DNA of 64,000 nt from Deltaproteobacteria bacterium (GTDB taxonomy: Bacteria; Myxococcota_A; Polyangia; Polyangiales; JADJMO01): the NCBI GenBank assembly GCA_016182965.1, contig JACPFM010000041.1, forward strand, positions 14,280-78,279, read 5' to 3'. A program made the translations under genes and the position numbers. Shown one piece after another: positions 7,505-20,200 of the stretch. Within the stretch, counting starts at the first letter, position 1. Each line of letters starts with the position of its first letter. The notes below the pieces were generated by a model. It saw only the letters and a program-made list of their open reading frames with translations. It made no database searches and was not told the origin of the DNA.

Positions 7505-9282
7505 CACGACTCCTCCGGGAAGTGCGCGCCGGCGTCTTCGCGCGCGGTGACCTCGCGCGCGGGCGCGAGCGCCTCGTCGAGATCGAACGTCGGCAGCACC
7601 TCCCGCGAGGCGACGCGCCGGTCGAACGACGGTCGGAACTTCTCGAGCGCGTCGAGCACCGGGTTGCCCGCGGTGGCCCCGAGGCCGCAGTGGCTCGCGC
7701 TCTTCATCGCCCCGGCCACGCGCGAGAGGTCCTTCACGTCGCGGCGGGTGCCCTTCCCCGCGACCAACCGCGCGGTCATCTGCGCCATGAGCGTGGTGCC
7801 GACGCGGCACGGCGTGCAGAACCCGCAGCTCTCGTGCGCGAAGAAGTGCGCGAAGTCGTCGACGATCTCGAGGACGTCGCGCGAGGCGTCGAAGACCATG
7901 AACGCGCCCGCGCTCGGGACGTCCTCGAACGCGATGCGACGCCCCAGCTCGTGGCGCGAAAGGAGCACGCCCGACGGACCGCCGACCTGCACCGCGCCGA
8001 CGTCGCCTGCGCCGGAGTCGTCGAGCACCTGCTGGACCGTGACGCCGAGCGGGTACTCGTAGACGCCGGGCCGCGCGACGTCGCCGGACACCGACAAGAG
8101 CTTCGTGCCGGAGCTCTGCGTCGTGCCGCGCTGTCGCCACCAATCGGCGCCGTGCCGCGCGATCAGCGCCGCGGCGGCGAGGGTCTCGACGTTGTTCACC
8201 ACCGTCGGCTTCTGCAGATAGCCGTGGGTGACCGGGTACGGCGGGCGATTGCGTGGGATGCCGCGCTTGCCCTCGAGCGACTCGATCAGCGCGGACTCCT
8301 CGCCGCAGACGTAGGCGCCGGCGCCGACGTGGATCTCGATGTCGAAGGCGAAGCCGCGCACGCCGCGGATCTCGCCGCCGAGCAGGCCGGCGCGCCGCCG
8401 CGCCTCGAGCGCCGCCTCGAGGTGCGGGAGGAGGAAGGGGTACTCGGCGCGCAGGTAGAGGAACCCGCGCTGCGCGCCGACCGCGTGGGCGGCGACGGTC
8501 ATGCCCTCGAACACGAGATCGGCGTGCTCGGCGAGCAGCTGGCGATCCTTGAACGTGCCCGGCTCACCCTCGTCGGCGTTGCAGACCACGAAGCGCTGCG
8601 GACCGGGCGCGTCGCGACAGGCCTGCCACTTGGTGGCGGTGGAGAACCCCGCGCCGCCGCGGCCCCGTAGGCCGGCTCGCTTCAGCTCGTCGATCGTGCG
8701 CGCCGCGCCACGATCGATGGCCGCGGAGAGCGCCTCGCCCGGCGCGAACGGCGTGCCGAGCAACAGATCGCGCCGCAGCACGTGCTCGTCGATCCGGAAC
8801 ATGTTCTCGGGCCACTCCTCGACGGGCGAACGACCGCGGATGAGCGCGCTGATCGCGCCGATGCGCGCCGGCGTGAGCCGCGGGATGGCCCGGCCGTTCA
8901 CCAGCATCGCCGGCCCCTGATCGCACAGGCCGGTGCACGAGGTCACGTCGATGCTCACGAGCCCGTCGCGCGAGACCTCGCCCAGTCCGACCTGGAACGC
9001 GTCGAGCAGTCTCTGCCGCAGCTCGACGCTCCCCTGGAGGCGATCGACGATGTTGTCGCTGAACAACACGCGGAAGCGGCCGCGCGGCTCGGTGCCGAGG
9101 AACGAGTAGAACCCTGCGACCCCTTCGACGCGCGCACGAGGGAGCTGCAACGCACGCGCGATCGCGGTGATCGTCTCCGGACGCGCGAGGCCGTCGGCTG
9201 CGTGCACGTCACGCAGAATTTGCAGCAGTCGCGTCGGATCGTTTCCGTGCTTCGCGAGGATCGCGCCGAGATCGAGGGACAT
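7504..9282 (-). CDS. hoxF: Hydrogenase diaphorase subunit HoxF (NuoE+NuoF type)
   Basis: A 592-residue flavoprotein that exchanges electrons with NAD(H). It joins a NuoE/HoxE-like N-terminal domain (to about residue 165, ending near SCTGLCDQGP) with a NuoF-like body. FMN and NAD loops are GRGGAGFSTATKW and GAGAYVCGEES, and the [4Fe-4S] ligands are ESCGFCTPCR with SHCGLGA. The fused form resembles the Cupriavidus NAD-reducing hydrogenase, which has no separate HoxE. The N-terminal domain lacks the first Cys pair usual in NuoE. The ATG at 9282 is preferred because GGAGG precedes it by four bases. First gene of the operon, behind a putative sigma-54 promoter. Confidence 0.92.
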   Translation of the reverse strand: MSLDLGAILAKHGNDPTRLLQILRDVHAADGLARPETITAIARALQLPRARVEGVAGFYSFLGTEPRGRFRVLFSDNIVDRLQGSVELRQRLLDAFQVGLGEVSRDGLVSIDVTSCTGLCDQGPAMLVNGRAIPRLTPARIGAISALIRGRSPVEEWPENMFRIDEHVLRRDLLLGTPFAPGEALSAAIDRGAARTIDELKRAGLRGRGGAGFSTATKWQACRDAPGPQRFVVCNADEGEPGTFKDRQLLAEHADLVFEGMTVAAHAVGAQRGFLYLRAEYPFLLPHLEAALEARRRAGLLGGEIRGVRGFAFDIEIHVGAGAYVCGEESALIESLEGKRGIPRNRPPYPVTHGYLQKPTVVNNVETLAAAALIARHGADWWRQRGTTQSSGTKLLSVSGDVARPGVYEYPLGVTVQQVLDDSGAGDVGAVQVGGPSGVLLSRHELGRRIAFEDVPSAGAFMVFDASRDVLEIVDDFAHFFAHESCGFCTPCRVGTTLMAQMTARLVAGKGTRRDVKDLSRVAGAMKSASHCGLGATAGNPVLDALEKFRPSFDRRVASREVLPTFDLDEALAPAREVTAREDAGAHFPEES

Positions 9283-9315
9283 CGCGCCTCCGCGGGGGGA
9301 TGGGCCCCGACGGAT

Positions 9316-9331
9316 GGCAAGTCGCATGCCG
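9316..9331 (-). promoter_or_regulatory. Candidate sigma-54 promoter of hoxFUYHW
   Basis: On the minus strand, CGGCATG-CGAC-TTGCC matches the -24/-12 consensus TGGCACG-N4-TTGCW with the invariant GG and GC at the required 10-bp separation. Predicted transcription would start near 9305, leaving about 23 bases of leader with an in-place GGAGG before hoxF. Hydrogenase operons of the Hox type are known to use sigma-54 with an NtrC-family activator (HoxA in Cupriavidus). Confidence 0.6.
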
Positions 9332-9389
9332 GCTGATTCGGTGGTCGCACTCGTGGGACAGCGAGCCTGCGCTCGCTCGCTCGACCTGG

Positions 9390-9467
9390 GTCGAAGGTCG
9401 AAGGTCGAAGGTCAAACCGGCCCTGATTTCTCGGGCTTCCTTCGACCTTCGACGTTTGACCTTCGAC
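9390..9467. repeat. Inverted heptanucleotide element, GTCGAAG class
   Basis: Left arm: three GTCGAAG plus GTCAAAC (9390-9417). Right arm: CTTCGAC, CTTCGAC, GTTTGAC, CTTCGAC (9440-9467), with a 22-base interval. The variant unit GTCAAAC has its exact complement GTTTGAC in the right arm, but displaced by one register. The sequence after the right arm (about 9463-9530) is similar over about 65 bases to 51167-51233. Confidence 0.88.
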
Positions 9468-9519
9468 CGGGCCTGCGTGGCTGACGCAGCGGTATTGCGG
9501 AGAATCACGAACGCTGACT

Positions 9520-10383
9520 TCAGAAGGCTAGCGTCGACTCGCTGCCCACCGCTCCGAAGAGCCACGGCTCGTCGGAGATCGCGGCGTTGACGATCTTCGC
9601 GGCGGGATCGATCTCGCGCAGCAAATCGACGAGCGCGACAGCGGCCGTCGTGGCCGCGAGCAACGAGCCCGCCGGCGAGAACGCGCCCTGCACCGTGCTC
9701 ACGTGCGCCTGCCACACGACGCCGACGCCGTGCAGCGGTCCCCACTCGAGCTCCACCGGCCCGACCAGCCCGTCGGCGTGCGCGTCGAGCAGATCGCTCA
9801 TCCAACGCGCCGCGCGCACGCCCGCGGCGCGCGCGAGCACGCCGGCACGGCCCGCGTGGAAGCGCGGATCTTCGAGGACCGAAAACCACTGCGTCGACAC
9901 GCGCACGTCGCAGCGGGCGAGCATGCCGTGGATCGGCGGCAGCGCCTCGGAGCCGTGCCACCCACCCTCGGTCGCGACCTCGTTGAGCGCACGCCACAGC
10001 AGGCGCGGGTTTCCGGCGAGCATCGCGAGCAGGTAGCGATGCAGGCCGCGCATCGCCGGCCAGTGATGTTTGACGACGCGAAGCCACGGACCGAGGACCT
10101 TCTCGAGCTCCCGCGACGGCGCCGCCTGGTTCGGCTCCGCGGCCGGATGCGTGAGCTGGACCTTGCCGAGGGCGCCGCCCCGGAGGAGCGACAGCACCGC
10201 CTCGCGATCGACCACGTCGGCGGCGCCGGCGTACGCGAGACCGAGGCGCGTCTGTGGGGTGAGCGCCTTCCACGCCGCGAGCGGCATGCTGACGCCCGCG
10301 CCGGCGAGGGCGCGCTGCGCGGCGATGGGAGGCCGAGGAAGATCGTTCGAGAGCTCCTCGAACCCGAAGACCATACGCTGCAT
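9520..10383 (-). CDS. Conserved-looking protein of unknown function
   Basis: A 287-residue protein from the ATG at 10383 (MQRMVFGFEELSND); a second Met three codons on is an alternative. It is mostly alpha-helical in character, with basic helices (HHWPAMRGLHRYLLAMLAG), ordered aromatic content and a small C-terminal segment (SPAGSLLAATTAAVALVDLLREIDP) that could be one hydrophobic helix. No known domain or catalytic motif is recognised. The codon pattern (strong third-position GC) and length support a real gene. It is divergent from the PilZ gene and ends right next to a heptanucleotide element. Confidence 0.65.
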   Translation of the reverse strand: MQRMVFGFEELSNDLPRPPIAAQRALAGAGVSMPLAAWKALTPQTRLGLAYAGAADVVDREAVLSLLRGGALGKVQLTHPAAEPNQAAPSRELEKVLGPWLRVVKHHWPAMRGLHRYLLAMLAGNPRLLWRALNEVATEGGWHGSEALPPIHGMLARCDVRVSTQWFSVLEDPRFHAGRAGVLARAAGVRAARWMSDLLDAHADGLVGPVELEWGPLHGVGVVWQAHVSTVQGAFSPAGSLLAATTAAVALVDLLREIDPAAKIVNAAISDEPWLFGAVGSESTLAF

Positions 10384-10503
10384 GATTTCGTCCGTGCCCT
10401 GCCCCGCCGTCTCCCCCCGGGGCGGAGGCTCTGCGGCGACAGGGTAGCGCAACGCGAGGCGACCCGACGGCGTTCCGATTCCAGCGAGGCGATTCTGGTT
10501 CAC

Positions 10504-10947
10504 ATGGGACGGCCAGCTCGGCTCTTCCGTGTGAACGTGGCCCGGATTGCCCGCATCGGAGGGCGCGTGGTGGTCAAGGGCATTCGCCGGTTCGTGCGCC
10601 TCGAGGCCGAGATCGTCGCCGCGCGCGACTTCATGCGGGTCGGCGGGCGCTTGCTCGACCTCTCCGAGCACGGCGCGCGCGCGCACCTCGACGAGCGGGT
10701 GGTCGTCGGCGAGACGCTCCTTCTGTCGTTCGTGCTGCCGGAGGTCGGGTTCATCGACGTCGAGGCGCGCGTCGCCGAGACGCTCCCCCATCGCCTCGTC
10801 GACCTCGAGCTCTCCTTCGCCGACGCGGCGACGCGCGAGACGGTGCGCTCGCGGCTGTCGAAGCTGCCACCCGTCCTCCCGCGGCGAACGGTGAACGCCG
10901 ACGACACCGCCGAGGTGCTCGACGGCGAAGTGGCGGCCGTCGGCTGA
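10504..10947 (+). CDS. PilZ-domain protein (c-di-GMP binding)
   Basis: A 147-residue protein whose core is a PilZ domain: RRFVR supplies the RxxxR motif and DLSEHGARA the D/NxSxxG motif some 25 residues later, the two parts that clamp cyclic di-GMP. A beta-rich middle (ETLLLSFVLPEVGFIDVEARVAE) and a short acidic tail follow. No output domain is attached, so it probably acts by protein-protein contact. The ATG at 10504 is used; a GTG nine codons on would also retain the domain. It shares a divergent upstream region with the 9520-10383 gene. Confidence 0.8.
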   Translation: MGRPARLFRVNVARIARIGGRVVVKGIRRFVRLEAEIVAARDFMRVGGRLLDLSEHGARAHLDERVVVGETLLLSFVLPEVGFIDVEARVAETLPHRLVDLELSFADAATRETVRSRLSKLPPVLPRRTVNADDTAEVLDGEVAAVG

Positions 10948-11102
10948 TCGCTCGCGCGGCTCCTGCCCCGATTTCGAGGTGTCGTGTCCTCCACGCAAAC
11001 AGTGTGAGGACGACAATCATCGCATGCGGCGAGTAGACCGCAGCGTGAGCGAGCGATCGGTTTCTCTACGCGCTCTTCCGTCGAGGGCATTACGTTTGCT
11101 CC

Positions 11103-11756
11103 ATGAGCGCCGAGATGCCTTCCGCTTCCAACCTCCGTTCGAAGTTCGCAGTGGTCGCCGCGCTCGCAGCGTTCGTCGTCGCCTCCGCACCGGCGACGAG
11201 CGAGGCGCGCTCCATCATCAAGGATCCGAACCCGCCCCAGTACAAGGTCGAGATCGAGCCGAAGCTGAACCTCTCGTACTTCGGCGTGTGGGACTACGGC
11301 GGCAACGCCATCGGTCCGGGCGTGCGCTTCTCGATCCCGGTGATGAGCCCCGGGTTCATCAAGAAGATCAACGACTCGGTCGCCATCACCTTCGGCACCG
11401 ACTTCCTGCGCTACGAAGGCTACGACTATCGCTACTGCAACCGGAACGGCTGCTTCCAGTACGGGTCGCCGTACTTCTGGTCGGTGCACTTCCCGGTCGC
11501 GATGCAGTGGAACTTCTTCCTGACCGACAAGTGGAGCGTCTTCGGGGAGGTGGGCCTCACCGTGCGCCGCGCGTTCTACCGCGACGAGTACTACTACAAC
11601 TGCGACGTCCGCGGCGTGAACTGCAACCGCGACAGGACCGACTTCTGGGGCACGTTCTTCGCCGGTGGTCGCTATCACTTCAACGAGAACCTGGCGCTGA
11701 CGATGCGCCTCGGCCACCCGGTCGATTTCTCGATCGGGTTGTCGATCTTCCTGTGA
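11103..11756 (+). CDS. Exported beta-barrel-like envelope protein
   Basis: A 217-residue protein with a signal peptide (AVVAALAAFVVASAPATSEA) and a Tyr/Phe/Gly-rich body of alternating polar and hydrophobic strands. Examples are YKVEIEPKLNLSYFGVWDY and WGTFFAGGRYHFNENLALTMRLG, and the protein ends in an aromatic/hydrophobic strand (FSIGLSIFL), as in outer-membrane beta-barrels. Four Cys residues sit in two pairs in probable loops (YCNRNGC, NCDVRGVNC). Specific function unknown. The stop codon is directly abutted by a heptanucleotide repeat array, with no base between them. Confidence 0.75.
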   Translation: MSAEMPSASNLRSKFAVVAALAAFVVASAPATSEARSIIKDPNPPQYKVEIEPKLNLSYFGVWDYGGNAIGPGVRFSIPVMSPGFIKKINDSVAITFGTDFLRYEGYDYRYCNRNGCFQYGSPYFWSVHFPVAMQWNFFLTDKWSVFGEVGLTVRRAFYRDEYYYNCDVRGVNCNRDRTDFWGTFFAGGRYHFNENLALTMRLGHPVDFSIGLSIFL

Positions 11757-12124
11757 GTCGTCAGTCGGCAGTCGGCAGTCGGCAGTCGGCAGTCGGCAGC
11801 TGGTCTAGAGTCTAGAGTCTAGAGTCTAGAGTCCTGCTGAAGAGGCGGACGCGCAGGCGCAGGCGCACGCGCAGGCGCACGCGCAGGCGCACGCGCAGGC
11901 GCACGCGCAGGCGCACGCGCAGGCGCACGCGCAGGCGGACGCGCAGGCGGACGCGCAGGCGCACGCGGACGCGCACGCGCAGGCGCTCGCGAGCGGCGCT
12001 CGACTCTAGACTCTAGACTCTAGACTCTAGACTCTAGACCCTAGACTCTAGACTCTAGACCCGTCCCGCGCGCGACCGGGCTCCACTGACGACTGACGAC
12101 TGACGACTCGGTCCGACTGACGAC
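11757..12124. repeat. Nested heptanucleotide element with 6/12-mer core
   Basis: This 370-bp gap holds only repeats. Outer left: GTCGTCA plus five GTCGGCA (11757-11798). Inner left: four GTCTAGA (11803-11830). Core: a degenerate array of GCGCAG/GCGCAC hexamers (about 11846-11985). Inner right: eight units, seven TCTAGAC and one CCTAGAC (12005-12060). Outer right: three TGACGAC (12087-12107) plus one more at 12118-12124. The outer and inner shells are each inverted, giving a nested palindrome between two convergent genes. Confidence 0.92.
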
Positions 12125-12128
12125 TGCG

Positions 12129-14897
<2,769 letters not shown>

Positions 14898-15092
14898 GTC
14901 TGCTTCCTGCCCACGTGCGGAGCGCGCGATCCTTCGTCCGACCTCTCGATCGTCTCCGAGCGATCTTCTGCGACCGACGCGCCCGTCCCCCTGCGGTAGC
15001 GCGGCCGTATGCGTAGGAGTGGGGGCCCACCCTAGCAGAATCAAGGCGTCCGAGGGGTCCGGCCGGGTCGGATGCGCACTGCGGCGCGAGCG

Positions 15093-16118
15093 TCACGCGG
15101 GCGGTCGAGGGCACTCCGGGCGGCGATCGATGCAGGACCTCGGCTCGCCTTCCGGCCTCATGCACGCGGCGAGGTGTCCGCACGAGATCGCGCCCGGGCA
15201 GCGCGCGCCGAGCGGGAGCGGCGCGACGCAGACGAAAGGCCTTGTGGAGCTCGAGCACCACGCGCCGGCGAGACACTGGCGCGTGTCGTCGCACTCCTCT
15301 CCGACGCCGACGAGCTTGGGCCATATCGCGCCGTAGGCCTCCGACCACGGCGCGCAGCGGCCCTCGTTGCAGAAGCCCTCGGCGCAGCCGCCGACCGGCC
15401 GGCAAGCGTCGCCGAGGCGCGCGGTCGGCGCGACGCACACGCCGCCGCTGCACGCAAGCCCCCGTGCACACGCGTCGGGGAATGGACAGGGTGCGCCCGC
15501 GGCCGCGCGCGCGACGCAGGTCTTCGTCGCAGGATCGCAGGCGAGGTTCGAGGAACGGAGCGTGGACGAGATCGGGTCGCACGCCGCCGAACGGTCCGCC
15601 GAACAAGGGTCGCCCGGCGCCGCGGCGCGCGCGCACGTCCCACAGGACGGCAGATCGAGGGGCGATGGCAGCTCGATGCCGTGGGCGCACAGGCCCCCCT
15701 CGCACTGCTCGTCGAACCAACACCCGGCGCCTTCGTCGAGCGCGCCGCGCGTGCGCGCGGGGCCGCAGAACAGCGTCGGGAGCGCGCCGCGAACGCCGCA
15801 CGGCTCCTCAACGAGGGCGGCGGCGCACGCGAGCACCTTCGGGACGGGATCGACCACGCCGGGCAGCGCCGAGTCGCGCACGCACAGCCGGCGCGCGCCG
15901 GCGCGGCACGCCGCTTCGTCTGCATACCAGCGGCGCAGCGACAAGCCTGCGCACGCGGCGAAGTCGCGACACAGGGCGTCGGCGCGCGTGGTGCACGCGG
16001 CTTCGAGGGTGATGGCCGGGGCGTCGGCCGCGCCGTCGGAGCCGGCGTCTGCGTCCGGCGCGTCTTCGGAGACCTTCCCGCAACCGATGAGGAAGACGGC
16101 GAGGAGGGCCAGGCGCAT
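15093..16118 (-). CDS. Cys-rich lipoprotein
   Basis: 341 residues starting MRLALLAVFLIGCGK, a compact signal peptide with lipobox LIGC, then a short Asp/Ala linker and a body with about 36 Cys residues arranged in small loops (for example GCWFDEQCEGGLC, GGCAEGFCNEGRC, DTRQCLAGAWC). The loop pattern is the same type of Cys-rich repeat found in many Polyangia lipoproteins and resembles EGF-like or Dickkopf-like spacing without being assignable to either. No enzymatic motif. Probably an extracellular or periplasmic disulfide-stabilised structural or adhesive protein; function unknown. Confidence 0.8.
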   Translation of the reverse strand: MRLALLAVFLIGCGKVSEDAPDADAGSDGAADAPAITLEAACTTRADALCRDFAACAGLSLRRWYADEAACRAGARRLCVRDSALPGVVDPVPKVLACAAALVEEPCGVRGALPTLFCGPARTRGALDEGAGCWFDEQCEGGLCAHGIELPSPLDLPSCGTCARAAAPGDPCSADRSAACDPISSTLRSSNLACDPATKTCVARAAAGAPCPFPDACARGLACSGGVCVAPTARLGDACRPVGGCAEGFCNEGRCAPWSEAYGAIWPKLVGVGEECDDTRQCLAGAWCSSSTRPFVCVAPLPLGARCPGAISCGHLAACMRPEGEPRSCIDRRPECPRPPA

Positions 16119-16339
16119 GCGACCCCGCAGAGCAAACGACGCGCCACTCGGCCGCAGGAGAAATCGTCGGAAATCGTGCGTCATTCCGGCGATCGTCACG
16201 GCGCTGACGGACCCAACCGTCGCGCGGCCGCGCGCGTTCGACACGAACTGCACGGTGCGACGAGGCCTGTCGCAATCGGGCGAACATCGGCGCGTTCCGT
16301 CGCGGAACGGACCGTGCGTTCGACCTCCGGCGCACTCGC

Positions 16340-16480
16340 TGCCGTCCAAGCCATGTCCCGCGCATCGACACCGGTGAGGGCGGCGCCGACGCGGTCGTGG
16401 TCGCAGGCTCCGAGGCGTACGTCACCGGCAGCGCCCTCTCGCCACACGAGCCGTACCTCATGCGCGCGAAGCTGCCCTGA
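16340..16480 (+). pseudogene. Possible 3' remnant of a decayed gene
   Basis: In the 386-bp gap 16119-16504 a plus-strand frame ends at 16480. Its terminal residues (GGADAVVVAGSEAYVTGSAL and then SPHEPYLMRAKLP) look like the C terminus of a secreted repeat protein, but there is no credible start and the frame upstream degrades quickly. I read it as a gene fragment. The rest of the gap shows nothing recognisable. Confidence 0.3.
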
Positions 16481-16504
16481 TCGTCCCGACCTCGGCCGCG
16501 CCGC

Positions 16505-18040
<1,536 letters not shown>

Positions 18041-18254
18041 CCGCCTATCTGTAGCAGGATCGCACCGGCCGACGCACCCCCGCGGCGCCTCTCCGGGACG
18101 CCGGCGCGATTCGCACCGGGCGGCCGCGGCGCTCCCACCCCGGCGTGCCCGCGAGCGGGGCGCCTCACCCCGCTGGGGCGAGACTCCCCGCCCCACGCCC
18201 GCGCGCGACGCGTCCGCGCGCGGAGAGCGCGCGGAGAGGCCCGTCGCGTCGCGG

Positions 18255-18270
18255 TGGTACGACCGATGCA
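18255..18270 (+). promoter_or_regulatory. Candidate sigma-54 promoter of tetraheme cytochrome operon
   Basis: TGGTACG-ACCG-ATGCA fits the -24/-12 pattern with GG and GC ten bases apart. The GC lies 27 bases before the ATG at 18297, so transcription would start near 18282 and include the GGGGGCAGG ribosome-binding sequence. Confidence 0.55.
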
Positions 18271-18296
18271 GCCGCGACTCCCTCACGGGGGCAGGC

Positions 18297-18887
18297 ATGC
18301 GATCGGCGATCGGCGCACATCAGGATCTCTCCAGCGCAGGCGTGCTGGCCATCATCGGCCTCGCCGCGTCGCTCGCCGTCGCCGGATGTCACGACGCGCA
18401 GGCGCAGGCCGCGCAGTCGGAGCCATCGAGCACGACCGCCTCGTCGGCGGCGGGCCCGGCGGTGTCCGTCGAGCCGCGCGCCAAGCTCCTGCCGACGTTC
18501 CCCTGTTCGAGCTGTCACCAGCACCTGAAGCCGAACCCCGAGAAGCGCGAGCTGAAGGAGTTCCACACCGTCCGAAACAAGGAGCTGCACCACGGCGACT
18601 CGGCGGCGTGGTGCTACCAGTGCCACTCGATGGCGAACATCGATCGCCTGGTCATCGCGCGCGGCGATCTGGTGACGTTCGACGAGGCGTTCCTCCTCTG
18701 CGGCTCGTGTCACGGCGACAAGCTGCGCGACTGGAAGCTCGCCATTCACGGCAAGACGATGGGGCACTGGCGCGGCGACAAGATCAAGCGCTCGTGCACC
18801 GGGTGCCACAACCCGCACGCGCCCAAGTTCCCGGCCATCGAGCCCGAGGCGGCGCCGTGGCCGCCGACCGGAATGAAAGCGCACTGA
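18297..18887 (+). CDS. Tetraheme c-type cytochrome lipoprotein
   Basis: A 196-residue exported protein. The signal peptide ends in a lipobox (SLAVAGC), then comes a Ser/Ala linker and a heme domain with four CxxCH sites: CSSCH, CYQCH, CGSCH and CTGCH. Additional His residues (HHGDSAAW, FHTV, IHGKTMGHW) can serve as distal heme ligands. It is likely a periplasmic-face electron carrier, comparable to the multiheme subunits that accompany NrfD/Fe-S quinone complexes (Dsr, Hmc or alternative complex III types). The Fe-S gene follows 18 bp downstream. The ATG at 18297 gives a complete signal peptide and has a G-rich ribosome-binding sequence. Confidence 0.88.
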   Translation: MRSAIGAHQDLSSAGVLAIIGLAASLAVAGCHDAQAQAAQSEPSSTTASSAAGPAVSVEPRAKLLPTFPCSSCHQHLKPNPEKRELKEFHTVRNKELHHGDSAAWCYQCHSMANIDRLVIARGDLVTFDEAFLLCGSCHGDKLRDWKLAIHGKTMGHWRGDKIKRSCTGCHNPHAPKFPAIEPEAAPWPPTGMKAH

Positions 18888-18905
18888 CGCAGACGGAGCG
18901 ACGCC

Positions 18906-19862
18906 ATGACCGGACGCGACGATGACCAGCACGAGGGCGGATGCGGCGACGCACGTTCCCAGCGACGGGACGCCCTCGTGCAGCTGCGCCTGAGCAAGCA
19001 CGACTCCCGTCGCGACTTCCTCAAGGGCATCGCCGTCGCGGGCGCCGCGATCGCCGGCGGCGCAGGGTGCGCCGACGAGCACTTCCAGAAGCACTACAAG
19101 GAGCTCACCGACGAAGACAAGCGCCATGTCTTCCAGCGCATCGAGCAGGAGACGCGCGCCAAGACCGGCGTGCGCGTGAAGATCTCCGATCCGCAGCCGC
19201 TCGACGGCGTGCAGTTCGCCTACGCGCTCGATCTCAGCCTGTGCAACGGCAACCGGCGCTGCGCCGAGGCGTGCGCGCGCGAGAACAACCTGCCGGACGA
19301 GCCGCGGTTCCGTTACATCCAGGTCCTCCAGATGGAGCGGGGCACCGTCGATCTCGAGCGCGGCGAGCACTACTACGAGCCGGAGAAGGTCCCGCAGCCC
19401 GGCAAGGTGTACCTGCCGGTGCAGTGTCACCATTGCGAGAAGCCGGCGTGCATCAAGGTGTGCCCGGTGGGCGCGACGTGGCGCGAGCCCGACGGCATCG
19501 TGGTCGTCGACTACGACTGGTGCATCGGCTGCCGCTACTGCATGGCCGCCTGTCCCTACTTCGGCCGCCGCTTCAACTTCGCCGAGCCGGCCATCCGCCC
19601 GAACCGCATCAACCCCGAGCAGGGTTACCTCTCCAATCGATTGCGCCGCGCCGGCGTCGTCGAGAAGTGCACCTTCTGCCTGCAGCGCACGCGCACCGGC
19701 CGCTACCCGGCGTGCCTCGAGGCGTGCCCCACCGGCGCCCGCAAGTTCGGCGACCTGAGCGATCCCGAGAGCGAGATCCGCGTGATGCTCGAGCGAAAGC
19801 GCGTCTTCGTGCTCAAGGAAGATTTGGGGACGATTCCGCGGTTCTATTACTTCTATACGTGA
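18906..19862 (+). CDS. Four-cluster ferredoxin-type electron transfer subunit
   Basis: 318 residues. A twin-arginine signal (SRRDFLKGIAVAG) lies at about residues 34-46, after an unusually long polar N terminus; a GTG about ten codons before it is an alternative start. The body has four Cys-rich cluster motifs: CNGNRRCAEAC, CHHCEKPACIKVCP, CIGCRYCMAACP and CTFCLQRTRTGRYPACLEACP. This is the HybA/DsrO/NrfC-type architecture for shuttling electrons between a catalytic or heme subunit and an NrfD-type membrane protein. It is co-transcribed with the tetraheme cytochrome, and an NrfD gene lies on the opposite strand one kilobase away. Confidence 0.9.
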   Translation: MTGRDDDQHEGGCGDARSQRRDALVQLRLSKHDSRRDFLKGIAVAGAAIAGGAGCADEHFQKHYKELTDEDKRHVFQRIEQETRAKTGVRVKISDPQPLDGVQFAYALDLSLCNGNRRCAEACARENNLPDEPRFRYIQVLQMERGTVDLERGEHYYEPEKVPQPGKVYLPVQCHHCEKPACIKVCPVGATWREPDGIVVVDYDWCIGCRYCMAACPYFGRRFNFAEPAIRPNRINPEQGYLSNRLRRAGVVEKCTFCLQRTRTGRYPACLEACPTGARKFGDLSDPESEIRVMLERKRVFVLKEDLGTIPRFYYFYT

Positions 19863-19872
19863 GTGGACATGG

Positions 19873-20197
19873 GTCTAGAGTCTAGAGTCTAGAGTCTAGA
19901 GTCTAGAGTCTCGGAGACGGGCGCTGAGCTTGCTCGCGCAGGTGGGTCGAAGGTCGAAGGTCGAAAGTCGAAGCAGACGGGTTCCGTTCGACCTTCGACG
20001 TTGGACCTTCGACGGGGCATGCGTGGCCGACGGGAGAAGTGTGCTTCAGCCCGCGGAGATCAGGAAGCTCCTCTCGTCCGGGCTCAGCGAGGGCGCTCTT
20101 GCGGGGCAAGAACCGGGCGAAACATCCGCCGGGTGGCACTAGCGTCCAGAGTCGCCCGTTGCTCGGGACTCTAGACTCTAGACTCTAGACTCTAGAC
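19873..20197. repeat. Nested heptanucleotide element, GTCTAGA around GTCGAAG
   Basis: Outer shell: five GTCTAGA (19873-19907) and four TCTAGAC (20170-20197). Inner shell: GTCGAAG, GTCGAAG, GTCGAAA, GTCGAAG (19946-19973) and GTTCGAC, CTTCGAC, GTTGGAC, CTTCGAC (19986-20013). About 150 bases of non-repetitive DNA separate the inner and outer right arms; I see no gene there. The whole 338-bp gap between convergent genes is this element. Confidence 0.92.
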
Positions 20198-20200
20198 CGA

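Noticed and set aside
10948..11102. Regulatory RNA in the gap before the beta-barrel gene
   Set aside because: No stable conserved hairpin or riboswitch motif could be recognised.
15000..15090. Possible small gene between sucA and the lipoprotein gene
   Set aside because: No ribosome-binding site and the frame is a continuation of GC-rich noise.
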